DNA from: JAPEKQ01 sp964516845
Lineage (GTDB): Bacteria; Joyebacterota; Joyebacteria; Joyebacterales; Joyebacteraceae
Length of the DNA stretch: 64,000 nucleotides
Assembly: GCA_964516845.1 (NCBI GenBank)
Contig: CAZEXP010000007.1
Location: forward strand, 18,770 to 82,769
Reading direction: 5' to 3'
The first letter of the stretch is position 1. Each line of letters begins with the position of its first letter. Under the pieces are notes generated by a model that was given only the letters and a program-made list of their open reading frames with translations, had not been told where the DNA came from and made no database searches. The translations under genes were made by a program, and so were the position numbers. This document shows positions 1 through 8,227 of this stretch, in pieces.

Positions 1-1
1 G

Positions 2-559
2 CTGTTCGATGGGGAGGAGCGGCTCTTTCATCGCGACGCGGCCGCCCGGGACAACCGGGACGGCGCGCCGCCGCTGTCGCGTCACGGCAAGCGCGCGTTC
101 TGGTCCCGCGGCAACGGATGGGTTCTCTCCGGCATCGCGCGGACACTCGAATTTCTTCCCCCGGACCACGAGGGTCGGGAACTTCTCAGTACGGTCTACG
201 CGCTCCTGGCCGCGCGAGTCATCGAACTTCAGGGCGGCGATGGGCTCTGGCGCACGTCACTGCTCGATCCGTGGGAGTCGTACCCCGGCGAGACGAGTGG
301 TACCGCGCTGCTGTGCCACGGTCTCACCTGGGGTATCAACGAAGGGCTGCTCGACCGGGAGCTCTATGCGCCTTCGGCGCTCCTTGCCTGGGAGGGCCTC
401 ACGGAATCCGTGGACGGGGAGGGCACGCTTGGATGGGTCCAGGGCGTCGGGAGGCGTCCCGGACTGATCTCCGAGGCCGGGACGGCGCCGTTCGGTGCCG
501 GCGCACTCCTGCTGGCCGGCAGCGAGATACTGGAGTTGATCGGACCGGAGAGGGGGTAG
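2..559 (+). CDS. C-terminal part of GH105/GH88-family unsaturated glucuronyl/rhamnogalacturonyl hydrolase (5' truncated)
   Basis: The reading frame is open from base 2 and stops at 557-559, giving 185 residues of a protein whose N-terminus lies outside the window. It carries the family signature F-W-S-R-G-N-G-W at residues 33-40, then a Q..DGLW segment, a 'PGETSGTAL' stretch and a 'WGIN.G.LD' block. This is the order seen in the alpha6/alpha6 barrel of YesR/YteR-like hydrolases, which remove unsaturated uronic acid from pectin or ulvan oligosaccharides. The family assignment rests on these motifs; the substrate cannot be told. No terminator is evident before the next gene. Confidence 0.8.
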   Translation: MFDGEERLFHRDAAARDNRDGAPPLSRHGKRAFWSRGNGWVLSGIARTLEFLPPDHEGRELLSTVYALLAARVIELQGGDGLWRTSLLDPWESYPGETSGTALLCHGLTWGINEGLLDRELYAPSALLAWEGLTESVDGEGTLGWVQGVGRRPGLISEAGTAPFGAGALLLAGSEILELIGPERG

Positions 560-656
560 CCGGCCCGCGACTTCGTTGTTCTGGCCCGGGCATTGCATGT
601 TATGCTTGTTGTCAAGGTGGCTCTCGAGGCACGGTTCATTGACGAGGTTCTGACAC

Positions 657-2093
657 ATGGCGTCACATCCTGGCGAGCTGATCTATCACCGACTTCCGGT
701 CGCGCTTCAGAATGCGGTCGTCGCGTGGCGTGGGCGTCAGGTCTATCGTCTTCGATTCGGCCCCGGCTACGACGCGGTTTCGCGGTTCCTCGAGGAGTCC
801 GAGAGCTACACGCTCGAAGAGCTCAAGGCGTATCAGGATGAACGTCTCCGCGTCATCGTGGAACACGCGTGGGAGACGGTCCCGTTCTACCGCGATGTAA
901 TGGATGAGCGGAAGCTCCGCCCGTCCGACATCCGCACCGCCGCCGACCTTCACAAGCTCCCGCTTCTCACGAAGGAAGATGTTCGCACGCAGTGCGACCG
1001 TCTCATCTCGCGCGACTACCCGAAGAAGACGCTCCGTCAGGTCTGGACATCGGCGACGACGAATTCGCCGCTGCCGGTCTACTGGGACCGCGCGGTCGAT
1101 GTGATGAACCACGCATGCTACATGCGGGCGAGACGCTGGGCCGGCGTTCCGTTCGGCGTCCCGTTCGCTTCCATGCATGGCGGGCCGGCGGTCCCGATCA
1201 CGCAGAAGAGACCGCCGTTCTGGCGGTACAACCCGAAGTGGAACCAGATCTTCTTCTCGACACTTCATCTGAGCGACGCGAATCTCGTGCACTACGTCGC
1301 GGAGCTTCGGAGATTCGGCGCGCAGGCGCTCGAGACGTACCCGTCCTGCGCGTACGTCGTTGCCAAGTTCCTCGAGTCACGCGGCGAGTACCTTCCGCTC
1401 AAGGCGCTGATAATGACAGGGGAGCCGCTGTTCCCCCTCGAGCGCGAGGTGATCGAGGAACGGTTCCAGACGAAGATCTTCGACGCGTATGGGCAGGCCG
1501 AGCGTGTGACCTTCGCCAGCGAGTGCGACCTGCACGTGGGACAGCATCTGGCGTCCGAGTACGGGGTCACCGAGTTCCTCGATGAGGACGGCGCGCCCGT
1601 AGCGGATGGTGAGCCCGGCCTGATCGTGGGGACGGGGCTTCACAACATGGCGATGCCGCTCATTCGTTATGTCGTTGGTGATGTAGGCGTGTTGGGTACA
1701 GAGGCGTGCGAGTGCGGCCTCGCACATCCTCTGATGAAGGAACTCACCAGCAGGGTGGGTGATCTTCTCGTGACGCCGGACGGCCGTATGCTTCCGTCGC
1801 GTATGATCAGCTGGGCTGTTCGGCCCATCAAGGACGTGCTGCTCTGGCGTGTGACGCAGGAACGCCCCGAGGAGATCCTTGTCGAGATCGTCCGCGATCG
1901 GCCGCTCGAGCAGGGAGAGATCGACGGGGCTCGTGAGTATCTCAGCCGCAGGCTCGGCCCCGAGGTGCATGCCGAGATCGTGCGCGTTGACGATCTTCCG
2001 CGTACGGCCCGCGGCAAGTTCCGCCACGCCATCTCAAAGGTCCCGCTTGCGTGGGGAACCCCCAACCGCTCCAAGGACAACCCCGACTTCTAA
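657..2093 (+). CDS. PaaK/CapK-like adenylate-forming ligase
   Basis: The 478-residue protein has the layout of phenylacetate-CoA ligase/CapK proteins: an N-terminal helical region with 'VPFYRD', an ATP-binding loop near residue 130, a D-A-Y-G-Q-A-E-R block near residue 277 in place of the usual YGxTE motif, a C-E-C-G motif near residue 354 typical of this subfamily, and a small C-terminal domain with 'ARGKFRHAI'. Such enzymes activate a carboxylate with ATP, often for polysaccharide or lipid decoration. The loop reads T-S-A-T-T-N-S rather than SSGTTG, so the glycines are lost and catalysis is uncertain. A GAGG lies about 10 nt upstream of the ATG. It converges on the OmpA-like gene. The family is well supported, the substrate unknown. 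Confidence 0.8.
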   Translation: MASHPGELIYHRLPVALQNAVVAWRGRQVYRLRFGPGYDAVSRFLEESESYTLEELKAYQDERLRVIVEHAWETVPFYRDVMDERKLRPSDIRTAADLHKLPLLTKEDVRTQCDRLISRDYPKKTLRQVWTSATTNSPLPVYWDRAVDVMNHACYMRARRWAGVPFGVPFASMHGGPAVPITQKRPPFWRYNPKWNQIFFSTLHLSDANLVHYVAELRRFGAQALETYPSCAYVVAKFLESRGEYLPLKALIMTGEPLFPLEREVIEERFQTKIFDAYGQAERVTFASECDLHVGQHLASEYGVTEFLDEDGAPVADGEPGLIVGTGLHNMAMPLIRYVVGDVGVLGTEACECGLAHPLMKELTSRVGDLLVTPDGRMLPSRMISWAVRPIKDVLLWRVTQERPEEILVEIVRDRPLEQGEIDGAREYLSRRLGPEVHAEIVRVDDLPRTARGKFRHAISKVPLAWGTPNRSKDNPDF

Positions 2094-2098
2094 CGTAG

Positions 2099-2144
2099 TC
2101 GGGGCGGCCCCGGCGTCTTCGTGCGACGCTCAGGCCCGCCCCGA
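2099..2144. terminator. Bidirectional hairpin terminator between convergent genes
   Basis: The arms TCGGGGCGG (2099-2107) and CCGCCCCGA (2136-2144) are exact complements, and a second short stem lies inside the loop. It sits in the 77-bp gap between two genes that converge, so it could end both transcripts. No strong T-run follows on either side. Confidence 0.6.
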
Positions 2145-2170
2145 TCGATTCCACTCATCCGCAGCCGGTG

Positions 2171-3673
2171 CTACGGCATCACGGCGTCGAGGTTCGGCGT
2201 GATGATCACGTCGATCCGCCGGTTCCGGGCGCGGCCCTCGCGAGTCTCGTTGTTTGCGATGGGTTCTGCTTCGCCGAGTCCGACAGCCTCGATGCGTCCA
2301 CCGTCGAGGCGCATGTTCGCCAGCATGTACTGCCGCACGGCCTCGGCCCGCGACATCGACAGCACGAGGTTCTGTGCGTCAGTACCGTAGGAATCCGTGT
2401 GTCCTTCGATGTCGACGGTCGCCTCCGGGAAGAGCGCGATCGCATCCTGCACGCGCGTCAACAGACCGAAGTACTGCGGCTGGATGACGTCCGAGCCGCT
2501 GTCGAACTGCACGCCGACCAGCCGGATGATGATCTGATCGCTCTCACGAAGCACCCGGGCCTCGTCTCTCGAAAACATGCCGTCGACCTGCAGGAACCTC
2601 TCGCGGACCTTCTCTTCCGCGATGAGGCGGCGTTCCATGGCCTGGCGCTCTTCGGACACACCGCCGAGTTCCGTCTCGAGTTCGCCGAGCCTGAGCTCGA
2701 GTTCGTCGCGCAGGCTGCGGCACTCTGACAGGTCCTGCGACAGGGCGCCCCGGTCGGACGACAGATCCTCGATCCTGTTGATGACGGCCGCCGTGACATC
2801 GCCGTACCCTTTGTCGAAGCGCGAGACGAGGTCGAGCACGCCCGCGATCTTGATGAGCGGTTCCTCCGCCGCGAGAACGATGTCCTCGACGGTCGACTCC
2901 CGACGGTCGACGCTCCTCGCGACGTCCGCGATCCTGTAGGCGTGGTGCGCCTCGTAGAGCGCGTCGTTGGCAAGCGTGCGGGGGAGATCGGTGTCGTAGC
3001 GGTCGGTTTCGAGCGCAGCCTCCGCTTCCTGGAGAAGCGCGCGCGCGCGGGCGATCGTATCTGGGGCGAGGCGCTCGATGCGCTCATCCGCGGCGCGCTT
3101 GAGCAGCGTCTCGGTCTCGCTGAGCAGCCCCACCTTGACCGCCTCGAGCTCCGCGTCGCGGAACAACGTCGTCGCGCTCGCGCCCTTCTGTCTTGCTCGA
3201 TCTATCTTGCGGGACTCGACGGCCGCGGCCGCATCCTCGGCCAGGCGGTTGCCCTCACTCCAGAGTTCGGGGGCGTACGTGGGCGCGTTGGCGGAGCGGG
3301 CGTCCTCGCGGGCGGCCAGCATGTCCGGGAGTTCGATACGTACGAGCCTCGCTGTCTCGATGGCGTGCGTGAGGTTCTCCTTGGCCTTGGCGAGATCCTC
3401 GACGATATCCTGCTTGTTCTTCCCGCGCTCATAGCTGACCTCGGCGCGGCGGTAGTAGCGTTCGGCCTCGCCGAAGCTCTTCTCCGCGAGCACGTCCGCG
3501 TGTACCTCCAGGGCCTGCGCCATGAGGGCATCGACGTCTCGGAAGACAGCGGAGTCGTGGGTCTGGGCGTGGAGCGGGGCCGCGAGGGCCACGATGGCGA
3601 GACAGAGAGCGATGAGGACGGACCACGAGACGGCGGGTGCGCGCTGCGCGCGCATGTAGCGTGTTTCTGACAT
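2171..3673 (-). CDS. OmpA-family protein with long helical periplasmic region
   Basis: The 500-residue protein starts with a signal peptide (hydrophobic residues 18-34, cleavage likely near residue 36 after L-H-A). Residues about 40-370 are rich in Ala, Glu and Arg with heptad-like spacing, predicted helical/coiled-coil. Residues 380-495 form an OmpA C-terminal domain: 'VQFDSGSDVI', then G-H-T-D-S-Y-G-T and 'LSMSRAEAVRQYM', the peptidoglycan-binding signature. It probably tethers the outer membrane to the cell wall. The start is preceded by GGAGG with good spacing (GTGGAGGTAGGAC-ATG). A second in-frame ATG six codons later is possible. The helical part recalls DUF4398-type proteins. Confidence 0.85.
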   Translation of the reverse strand: MSETRYMRAQRAPAVSWSVLIALCLAIVALAAPLHAQTHDSAVFRDVDALMAQALEVHADVLAEKSFGEAERYYRRAEVSYERGKNKQDIVEDLAKAKENLTHAIETARLVRIELPDMLAAREDARSANAPTYAPELWSEGNRLAEDAAAAVESRKIDRARQKGASATTLFRDAELEAVKVGLLSETETLLKRAADERIERLAPDTIARARALLQEAEAALETDRYDTDLPRTLANDALYEAHHAYRIADVARSVDRRESTVEDIVLAAEEPLIKIAGVLDLVSRFDKGYGDVTAAVINRIEDLSSDRGALSQDLSECRSLRDELELRLGELETELGGVSEERQAMERRLIAEEKVRERFLQVDGMFSRDEARVLRESDQIIIRLVGVQFDSGSDVIQPQYFGLLTRVQDAIALFPEATVDIEGHTDSYGTDAQNLVLSMSRAEAVRQYMLANMRLDGGRIEAVGLGEAEPIANNETREGRARNRRIDVIITPNLDAVMP

Positions 3674-4103
3674 GTCCTACCTCCACACGTGCTGGTTGGC
3701 GATCTCTCGTGCACATGAACGAATCAGGTCTTTCGGGACCGTCATTGGATGCCCGTTCCGGTTACGGGACTCGTCGGACAGTCTCGCGGGTTGGTGGGTG
3801 GTCGTCAACTCGATTCGGCGGTCCGACCGTGAATCGTCATTCGGTTTCAAGAGGCCGGCCGTTGCGGAGAGAGGCCGCTCGATCTGTCCCGGCACACGCG
3901 GCAGGAGGAGGCGCGGCTGGCGAATGCCGATATTCATGCTATAATGCATGGTCTGTGGTCTGGTGCCGCGAGAGCCTGAGCGCCAGTGTCTGTCCCTTGA
4001 CTCGCGGCACGCAGGCGATACACTCCACCGGGTGGGGTGGCGTCGCCGCCGCAAGGCCACAGCCCTGCGGGCCGACCTTCGAGACCGATCTTCCAGAGGG
4101 AGT
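3674..4103. other. Divergent intergenic region, 430 bp
   Basis: This region separates the leftward OmpA-like gene from the rightward acyl synthetase. Apart from an extended -10 near 3937-3945 for the rightward gene, I see no conserved small gene, repeat or RNA motif. A leftward promoter must also lie here but no convincing hexamer pair was found. Confidence 0.5.
3937..3945 (+). promoter_or_regulatory. Extended -10 promoter element for the acyl synthetase gene
   Basis: TGC-TATAAT (TATAAT at 3940-3945) is a consensus extended -10. The -35 region 16-17 bp upstream is poor, as is common for extended -10 promoters. It would give a leader of about 150 nt before the ATG at 4104. Confidence 0.55.
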
Positions 4104-5645
4104 ATGCCGGTGCTCCTGCATCATGCCTTCATTCGCTCGGCCCGTGTCCGTCCGCGGAAGGTCTTCATCGCCGACCGCAGCCTCGGGCAGCGATTGACGT
4201 ACGGTGAGGCGCTCATCTCCGTCCTCGCCCTCTCACGCAGACTCAGGATCGTGCCGGAGTCGGGCGAGAGTCGGCTGCTCGGCATCATGCTTCCCAATTC
4301 GGCGGGATCGGTTCTCGCCGTTCTCGCCGCACTCGTAGCAGGACGTGTCCCGGTCATGATCAACTACGCGATGGGGGCCGAGAGGAACGCGTCGTTCGCC
4401 ATGCGCCGGTGCGGTCTGTCGACCATCATCACGAGCGGGCGATTTCTCGAGAAGCTCGAGTGTCCTCGCATTGATGGCATGGTCTATCTTGAGGACATCG
4501 CGGGGAGCCTCACGAAGAGCGACAAGCTCAAAGCGGCCGCGCTCGCCTTCATTCCTGCGCCGCTCACGTGCGGGATGGTCCACCGCTGCGACGAGAACGC
4601 TGCCGCCGTCATCATCTTCACAAGTGGGAGCGAGGGAGATCCGAAGCCCGTCGTGCTGACACACCGGAACATCTGCTTCGAGGTCGAGGCGATGTCGGAT
4701 GTGTTTCATCTCAAGGAAGGCGATTCGGTGCTTGCGAATCTGCCGTTCTTCCATGTGTTCGGGCTGACGGTCAATCTGTTCACCCCCGCGATCAGGGGAC
4801 TGACTGTGGCCACGCACGTCACACCGCTCGACTATTCGGCCATCTGCAAGACGATCCGTGAAGAGCGGCTGACTATCGCCGCGGCGACACCCGCGTTCTG
4901 GTGGGGATACCTCAGGGCCTCCCGGGTCGGTGACTTCGAGACACTTCGCATCGCTGTCGCCGGCGCCGACAAGTGTCCGGAGTCGCTCCGAGCCGAGTGC
5001 ATGGAGCTGCACGGCGTCGCCCTCCGTGAAGGCTACGGCGCGACTGAGACGTCGCCCGTCATCTCGGCTAACTCCGAGAACGGTGACCGTCCCGGGAGCG
5101 TCGGACGTCCGCTGCCGGGTGTCGACGTCCGCATCGAGAACGTGGAGACAGGGGAGGGCTGCGCCGCCGGCGAGACCGGGAGGATCCTCGTCAGGGGTGA
5201 CCTCGTGATGAAGGAGTACCTCGGCGATCCCGAGGCGACGACCCGCGCCGTGCGGGCCGGCTGGTACGACACCGGGGATCTCGGGTATCTGGATGAGGAC
5301 GGCTTCCTCTGGCTCTCCGGCAGGCTCACACGGTGCGTGAAGGTCGGAGGAGAGATGGTGTCGCTCTGGCGAGTCGAGGAGATCCTGAACGGGTTCCTGC
5401 CACCCGGCGCCGGGTGCTGTGTTGTCGCCGTCCCCGACGAGCGGCGCGGTTCGCGTATCGCCGCGGTCGTGACCTGCGACGTGGACGAGCGCGCGGTGGC
5501 GCGCAGGATGGCAGCCGAGCTGCCGCGAGTGGCGGTCCCGAAGACGTTCGTACGGGTCGATGAGATCCCGATGCTTGAGAGTTCCAAGGTCGACTTCCGC
5601 GCTGCCCAGCGTCTGGCGGCCGCATCGATGAGTGGGAGGGCGTGA
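4104..5645 (+). CDS. Aas-type acyl-ACP/acyl-CoA synthetase (AMP-binding)
   Basis: The 513-residue protein is an adenylate-forming enzyme closest in feel to the ligase half of Aas (2-acylglycerophosphoethanolamine acyltransferase/acyl-ACP synthetase): the N-terminal 'LLGIMLPNSAGSVLAVLAAL' and 'VPVMINYAMGAE' stretches are characteristic. The ATP loop F-T-S-G-S-E-G-D-P-K-P is near residue 172, G-Y-G-A-T-E-T-S near 309, and the Y-D-T-G-D-L-G-Y hinge near 388. It would activate fatty acids for phospholipid acylation or recycling. No acyltransferase domain is attached. The ATG at 4104 has AGAGGGAG directly upstream; an upstream in-frame ATG at 3948 would add basic low-complexity residues and lacks an RBS. 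The stop overlaps the next gene (ATGA). Confidence 0.82.
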   Translation: MPVLLHHAFIRSARVRPRKVFIADRSLGQRLTYGEALISVLALSRRLRIVPESGESRLLGIMLPNSAGSVLAVLAALVAGRVPVMINYAMGAERNASFAMRRCGLSTIITSGRFLEKLECPRIDGMVYLEDIAGSLTKSDKLKAAALAFIPAPLTCGMVHRCDENAAAVIIFTSGSEGDPKPVVLTHRNICFEVEAMSDVFHLKEGDSVLANLPFFHVFGLTVNLFTPAIRGLTVATHVTPLDYSAICKTIREERLTIAAATPAFWWGYLRASRVGDFETLRIAVAGADKCPESLRAECMELHGVALREGYGATETSPVISANSENGDRPGSVGRPLPGVDVRIENVETGEGCAAGETGRILVRGDLVMKEYLGDPEATTRAVRAGWYDTGDLGYLDEDGFLWLSGRLTRCVKVGGEMVSLWRVEEILNGFLPPGAGCCVVAVPDERRGSRIAAVVTCDVDERAVARRMAAELPRVAVPKTFVRVDEIPMLESSKVDFRAAQRLAAASMSGRA

Positions 5646-6595
5646 TGTCAGGACGCGGCATGGCAGTGGCAGGCGCGGTTCTGTTCGTGGTTCTTGTGGC
5701 GGCGCCGGGCTTTGCTCCGGCCGACGAGCCGGGTGAGGCCCGCACGACGACTGACGGACTCGGTTCCTCAGAGCTTCTCGTCGACGGGAGTTGGCTCGAG
5801 GCGCAGCTCGGCGACTCGAGCGTCGTGATCGTGGACTACGGCCGCGAACTCGAGGACTACGAGAACGGTCACATACCCGGCGCCGCGTATCTTCCCGACT
5901 CGGCGACCATGACCCGTGTCGGCGGCACTCCCATGATGCTCCCGCACGTGGAGACGGTCGCGAGCGCGCTCGAAGACGTTGGTGTCGGCAGCGGGAAGAC
6001 CGTCGTCGTCTACGACGAGGCCGGCGGGCTCTTCGCGACACGGCTGTTCTGGGCTCTAGAGTATCTGGGACACGACGACGTGCGCGTTCTCGACGGGGGC
6101 TGGAACCAATGGGCGGAGGAGGAGCGGGCCACGTCATACGAGCATCCGCTTGTCGAACGAGGTCACTTCACCGTGGTCGTCCACCCGGAGCGCATCGCGA
6201 CCTACGATTGGATGGTCGATCATCTGACCAACCCGGAGTTCCTACCCGTCGACACCCGAACTCTGGAGGAGTTCACGGGAGAGAGTGTCAAAGCTGCTCG
6301 CGGCGGTCGCATTCCTGAGGCCGCGCACCTCAACTGGGAGTGGACCGTCAAGGACGCAGGACTTGGCGTGTTCCTCTCGACCGACGAGATCGAGGCGCTG
6401 CTCGACAGCGCCGGGATCACGCGCGATCGCAAGATCGCCACATACTGCCAGGCCGGTGTCCGCGCGTCGCACGGCTACTTCGTGCTCCGTGCGCTGGGAT
6501 TCCCATGCGTCAGAGTCTATGACGGTTCCTGGGTCGAGTGGGCGGCCGTTGCGGATGCGCCCATCGAGACCGGACCGCGTGACGCAGGGAACTGA
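5642..6595 (+). CDS. Secreted two-domain rhodanese (thiosulfate/mercaptopyruvate sulfurtransferase)
   Basis: The 317-residue protein has a cleavable signal peptide (cleavage near 'FAPA-DEP', about residue 27) and two rhodanese folds, about 40-160 and 180-305. The C-terminal domain contains the active loop C-Q-A-G-V-R-A-S with the nucleophile at Cys269. The N-terminal domain lacks a cysteine in the equivalent place, as normal for tandem rhodaneses. It should transfer sulfane sulfur to cyanide, thiols or a protein acceptor in the periplasm. The ATG overlaps the upstream stop by ATGA, so the two genes are translationally coupled even though no functional link is obvious. The loop CQAGVR is seen in SseA/TST-like proteins, so substrate preference is open. 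Confidence 0.88.
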   Translation: MMSGRGMAVAGAVLFVVLVAAPGFAPADEPGEARTTTDGLGSSELLVDGSWLEAQLGDSSVVIVDYGRELEDYENGHIPGAAYLPDSATMTRVGGTPMMLPHVETVASALEDVGVGSGKTVVVYDEAGGLFATRLFWALEYLGHDDVRVLDGGWNQWAEEERATSYEHPLVERGHFTVVVHPERIATYDWMVDHLTNPEFLPVDTRTLEEFTGESVKAARGGRIPEAAHLNWEWTVKDAGLGVFLSTDEIEALLDSAGITRDRKIATYCQAGVRASHGYFVLRALGFPCVRVYDGSWVEWAAVADAPIETGPRDAGN

Positions 6596-6621
6596 CACCG
6601 CATCATGCGAAGGAGACCACG

Positions 6622-7734
6622 ATGAGAACGCACACATACCATGGTCCGACGTCAATCCCGGTCGCACTGCTTGCGCCCGTTCTCACCCTCAGCTTCGCTC
6701 TCTCCGCATGGGGTATCACGGCAGACCACACCTCGTGTGCGGCCTTCGCGAATATCCCGGGCTCGGTCGTCGAGCTCGTCAAGACGGACTACCGCATCTT
6801 CTATGGGCACACGTCGCACGGAGGTCAGATCGTCACGGGGATGTCGATGCTCTACGATGAGGATCCGAGCCTCGCGTACAACGACGGCGCCGGGACGCTG
6901 ACGCTCTACGAATACAGCGATGACCTCGGTCACAACGGTGACGTCTCATGGGTGCCGATCACGGAGACGTATCTCGGCAACGCCACATATGACATCAACG
7001 TCGTCGTGTGGTCCTGGTGCGGGGGCGCGTCCGACAACACCGAAGCCGGCATCGATATCTATCTCGACGCGATGAATCAGCTCGAACTCGCGCATCCGGA
7101 GGTCATCTTCGTCTACATGACCGGTCATCTTGACGGAACGGGCGACGGGGGGAACCTCCGCGCGCGCAACAACCAGATCCGCGCGTACTGCGAGGCGAAC
7201 GGGAAGGTGCTGTTCGACTTCGCCGACATCGAGAGCTGGGACCCCGACGGCGTCTTCTACCCCGACGAGAGCGATGGTTGTGCTTGGTGCGCGGTCTGGT
7301 GTTCCACGCATGTGTGTCCGACATGCGGAGATTGCGCGCACTCGCACTGCTTCAACTGCCATCAGAAGGGGAAGGCGTTCTGGTGGCTCCTCGGCGCTCT
7401 GCGGACCGGGCTGTCGGTCGGCGTGGACCACGCGGGGTCGGACGGTTCAACGTTGGCGCTCCCGGTGCTTGCGCAGAACAGTCCCAATCCGTTCAATCCC
7501 CACACCGAGATCCGCTTCACGCTCGCACGACCCATGAGTGTGACACTCGAGGTGCTCGATCTCACCGGGCGCGTCGTCGCGTTACTCGAGAACGGGCGAC
7601 GCCGCGCGGGAGACCATGTCGTCGTCTGGGACGGTTCGGGCGAGGACGGTCGGCGTGCTGCGAGCGGCACGTACTTCTATCGCCTGCGCGCGGACGGCGC
7701 CGCAGAGACCCGGAAGATGATCCTGCTGAAGTAG
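6622..7734 (+). CDS. Secreted protein with Cys-rich region and FlgD-Ig C-terminal domain
   Basis: The 370-residue protein has a signal peptide (about residues 1-33). The N-terminal body contains H-T-S-H-G-G-Q-I and 'VYMTGHLDG', an arrangement reminiscent of SGNH-like or related secreted hydrolases, though I cannot name the family. Residues 215-247 are rich in Cys and His and include C-F-N-C-H (Cys243, Cys246, His247), which formally matches a c-type haem motif but may bind metal or form disulfides. Residues about 290-370 form a FlgD Ig-like domain ('SPNPFNPHTEIRFTL', 'VVWDGSGEDGRRAASGTYFYRL') used as a C-terminal sorting or anchoring module. An AAGGAG lies before the ATG. Confidence 0.75.
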   Translation: MRTHTYHGPTSIPVALLAPVLTLSFALSAWGITADHTSCAAFANIPGSVVELVKTDYRIFYGHTSHGGQIVTGMSMLYDEDPSLAYNDGAGTLTLYEYSDDLGHNGDVSWVPITETYLGNATYDINVVVWSWCGGASDNTEAGIDIYLDAMNQLELAHPEVIFVYMTGHLDGTGDGGNLRARNNQIRAYCEANGKVLFDFADIESWDPDGVFYPDESDGCAWCAVWCSTHVCPTCGDCAHSHCFNCHQKGKAFWWLLGALRTGLSVGVDHAGSDGSTLALPVLAQNSPNPFNPHTEIRFTLARPMSVTLEVLDLTGRVVALLENGRRRAGDHVVVWDGSGEDGRRAASGTYFYRLRADGAAETRKMILLK

Positions 7735-7894
7735 ACCTTTGGAGAAACGACCAGCCGCAGGGCGAAGAGCCCTGGCCGTGGGGCCTCACGGCGGCGACAG
7801 GGCGCCACGGGACCGCCGGATCCTCGCCGCCGCGCCGTGCGTGACCATCCCTCAGGGCCGCTTTGCTGGGCTTATTGAGGGGTGAAGTTTTCTC

Positions 7895-7923
7895 TTGCTC
7901 CACCGGACGGAGTCGGATATACT
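7895..7923 (+). promoter_or_regulatory. Sigma-70-type promoter of the cold-shock gene
   Basis: The -35 hexamer TTGCTC (7895-7900) and -10 TATACT (7918-7923) are separated by exactly 17 bp. Transcription would start near 7930, leaving a leader of about 298 nt before the GTG start, as is usual for cold-shock genes. Confidence 0.75.
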
Positions 7924-7980
7924 GTCTATTGAGCAGAAGCTGCCATGTCGGTATGGTGACATATCCGGTGACTCTGAAGA

Positions 7981-8011
7981 GGGACTTGGCGCATGAGCCA
8001 GTCCCTTTCTT
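7981..8011 (+). terminator. Attenuator-like hairpin inside the cold-shock leader
   Basis: GGGACTTGGC (7981-7990) pairs with GCCAGTCCC (7997-8005) with one bulged T and a six-base loop, followed by TTTCTT. It resembles a weak intrinsic terminator about 50-75 nt after the predicted transcription start and could produce a short RNA or act as an attenuator. Confidence 0.4.
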
Positions 8012-8100
8012 GCTCTCAGGGGAGCTGCCTTTGGGCGGTGAACGGGGAGCAGGGGGTCCGAGAGGACTGTCGGGGTAGCAGGAGCGTCGCTGGAGATGTG

Positions 8101-8180
8101 GTCGGCTTTGCCCGGGGCCGAGAGCCCCGGTGTATGCAGGAACCGGAGAGCGCGCGCGCGCTCCGGTGAACCAGGCCGAC
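8101..8180 (+). ncRNA. Candidate three-way-junction RNA in the cold-shock leader
   Basis: GTCGGC (8101-8106) can pair with GCCGAC (8175-8180), enclosing two strong hairpins: CCGGGG/CCCCGG at 8112-8130 and ACCGGAG/CTCCGGT at 8142-8167. I compared it by eye with common riboswitch cores (TPP, SAM, cobalamin, c-di-GMP, guanidine, c-di-AMP) and found no match. It may be a temperature-responsive leader or a new cis-regulatory RNA. Confidence 0.35.
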
Positions 8181-8227
8181 GAGGGCGGCTCGACCGTCAC
8201 GCGGCCAGATCGCAGGGGGTAGCAGAA

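Larger units (their letters stand above)
7735..8227. other. Intergenic region and structured leader upstream of the cold-shock gene
   Basis: The 493-bp gap holds a strong promoter (7895-7923) and about 300 nt of probable 5' leader full of hairpins. A three-way-junction candidate lies at 8101-8180. No coding potential of note was found. Individual elements are listed separately. Confidence 0.55.

Noticed and set aside
4233..6137. Minus-strand open frame of 634 codons opposite the acyl synthetase and rhodanese
   Set aside because: Arg/Pro/Ser-rich with no domain; it is the high-GC shadow of two well-supported genes on the other strand.
8040..8062. GTCC-GAGA-GGAC hairpin in the cold-shock leader resembling part of the guanidine-I riboswitch
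   Set aside because: Only a GNRA-type tetraloop hairpin matches; the other conserved guanidine-I blocks are missing.
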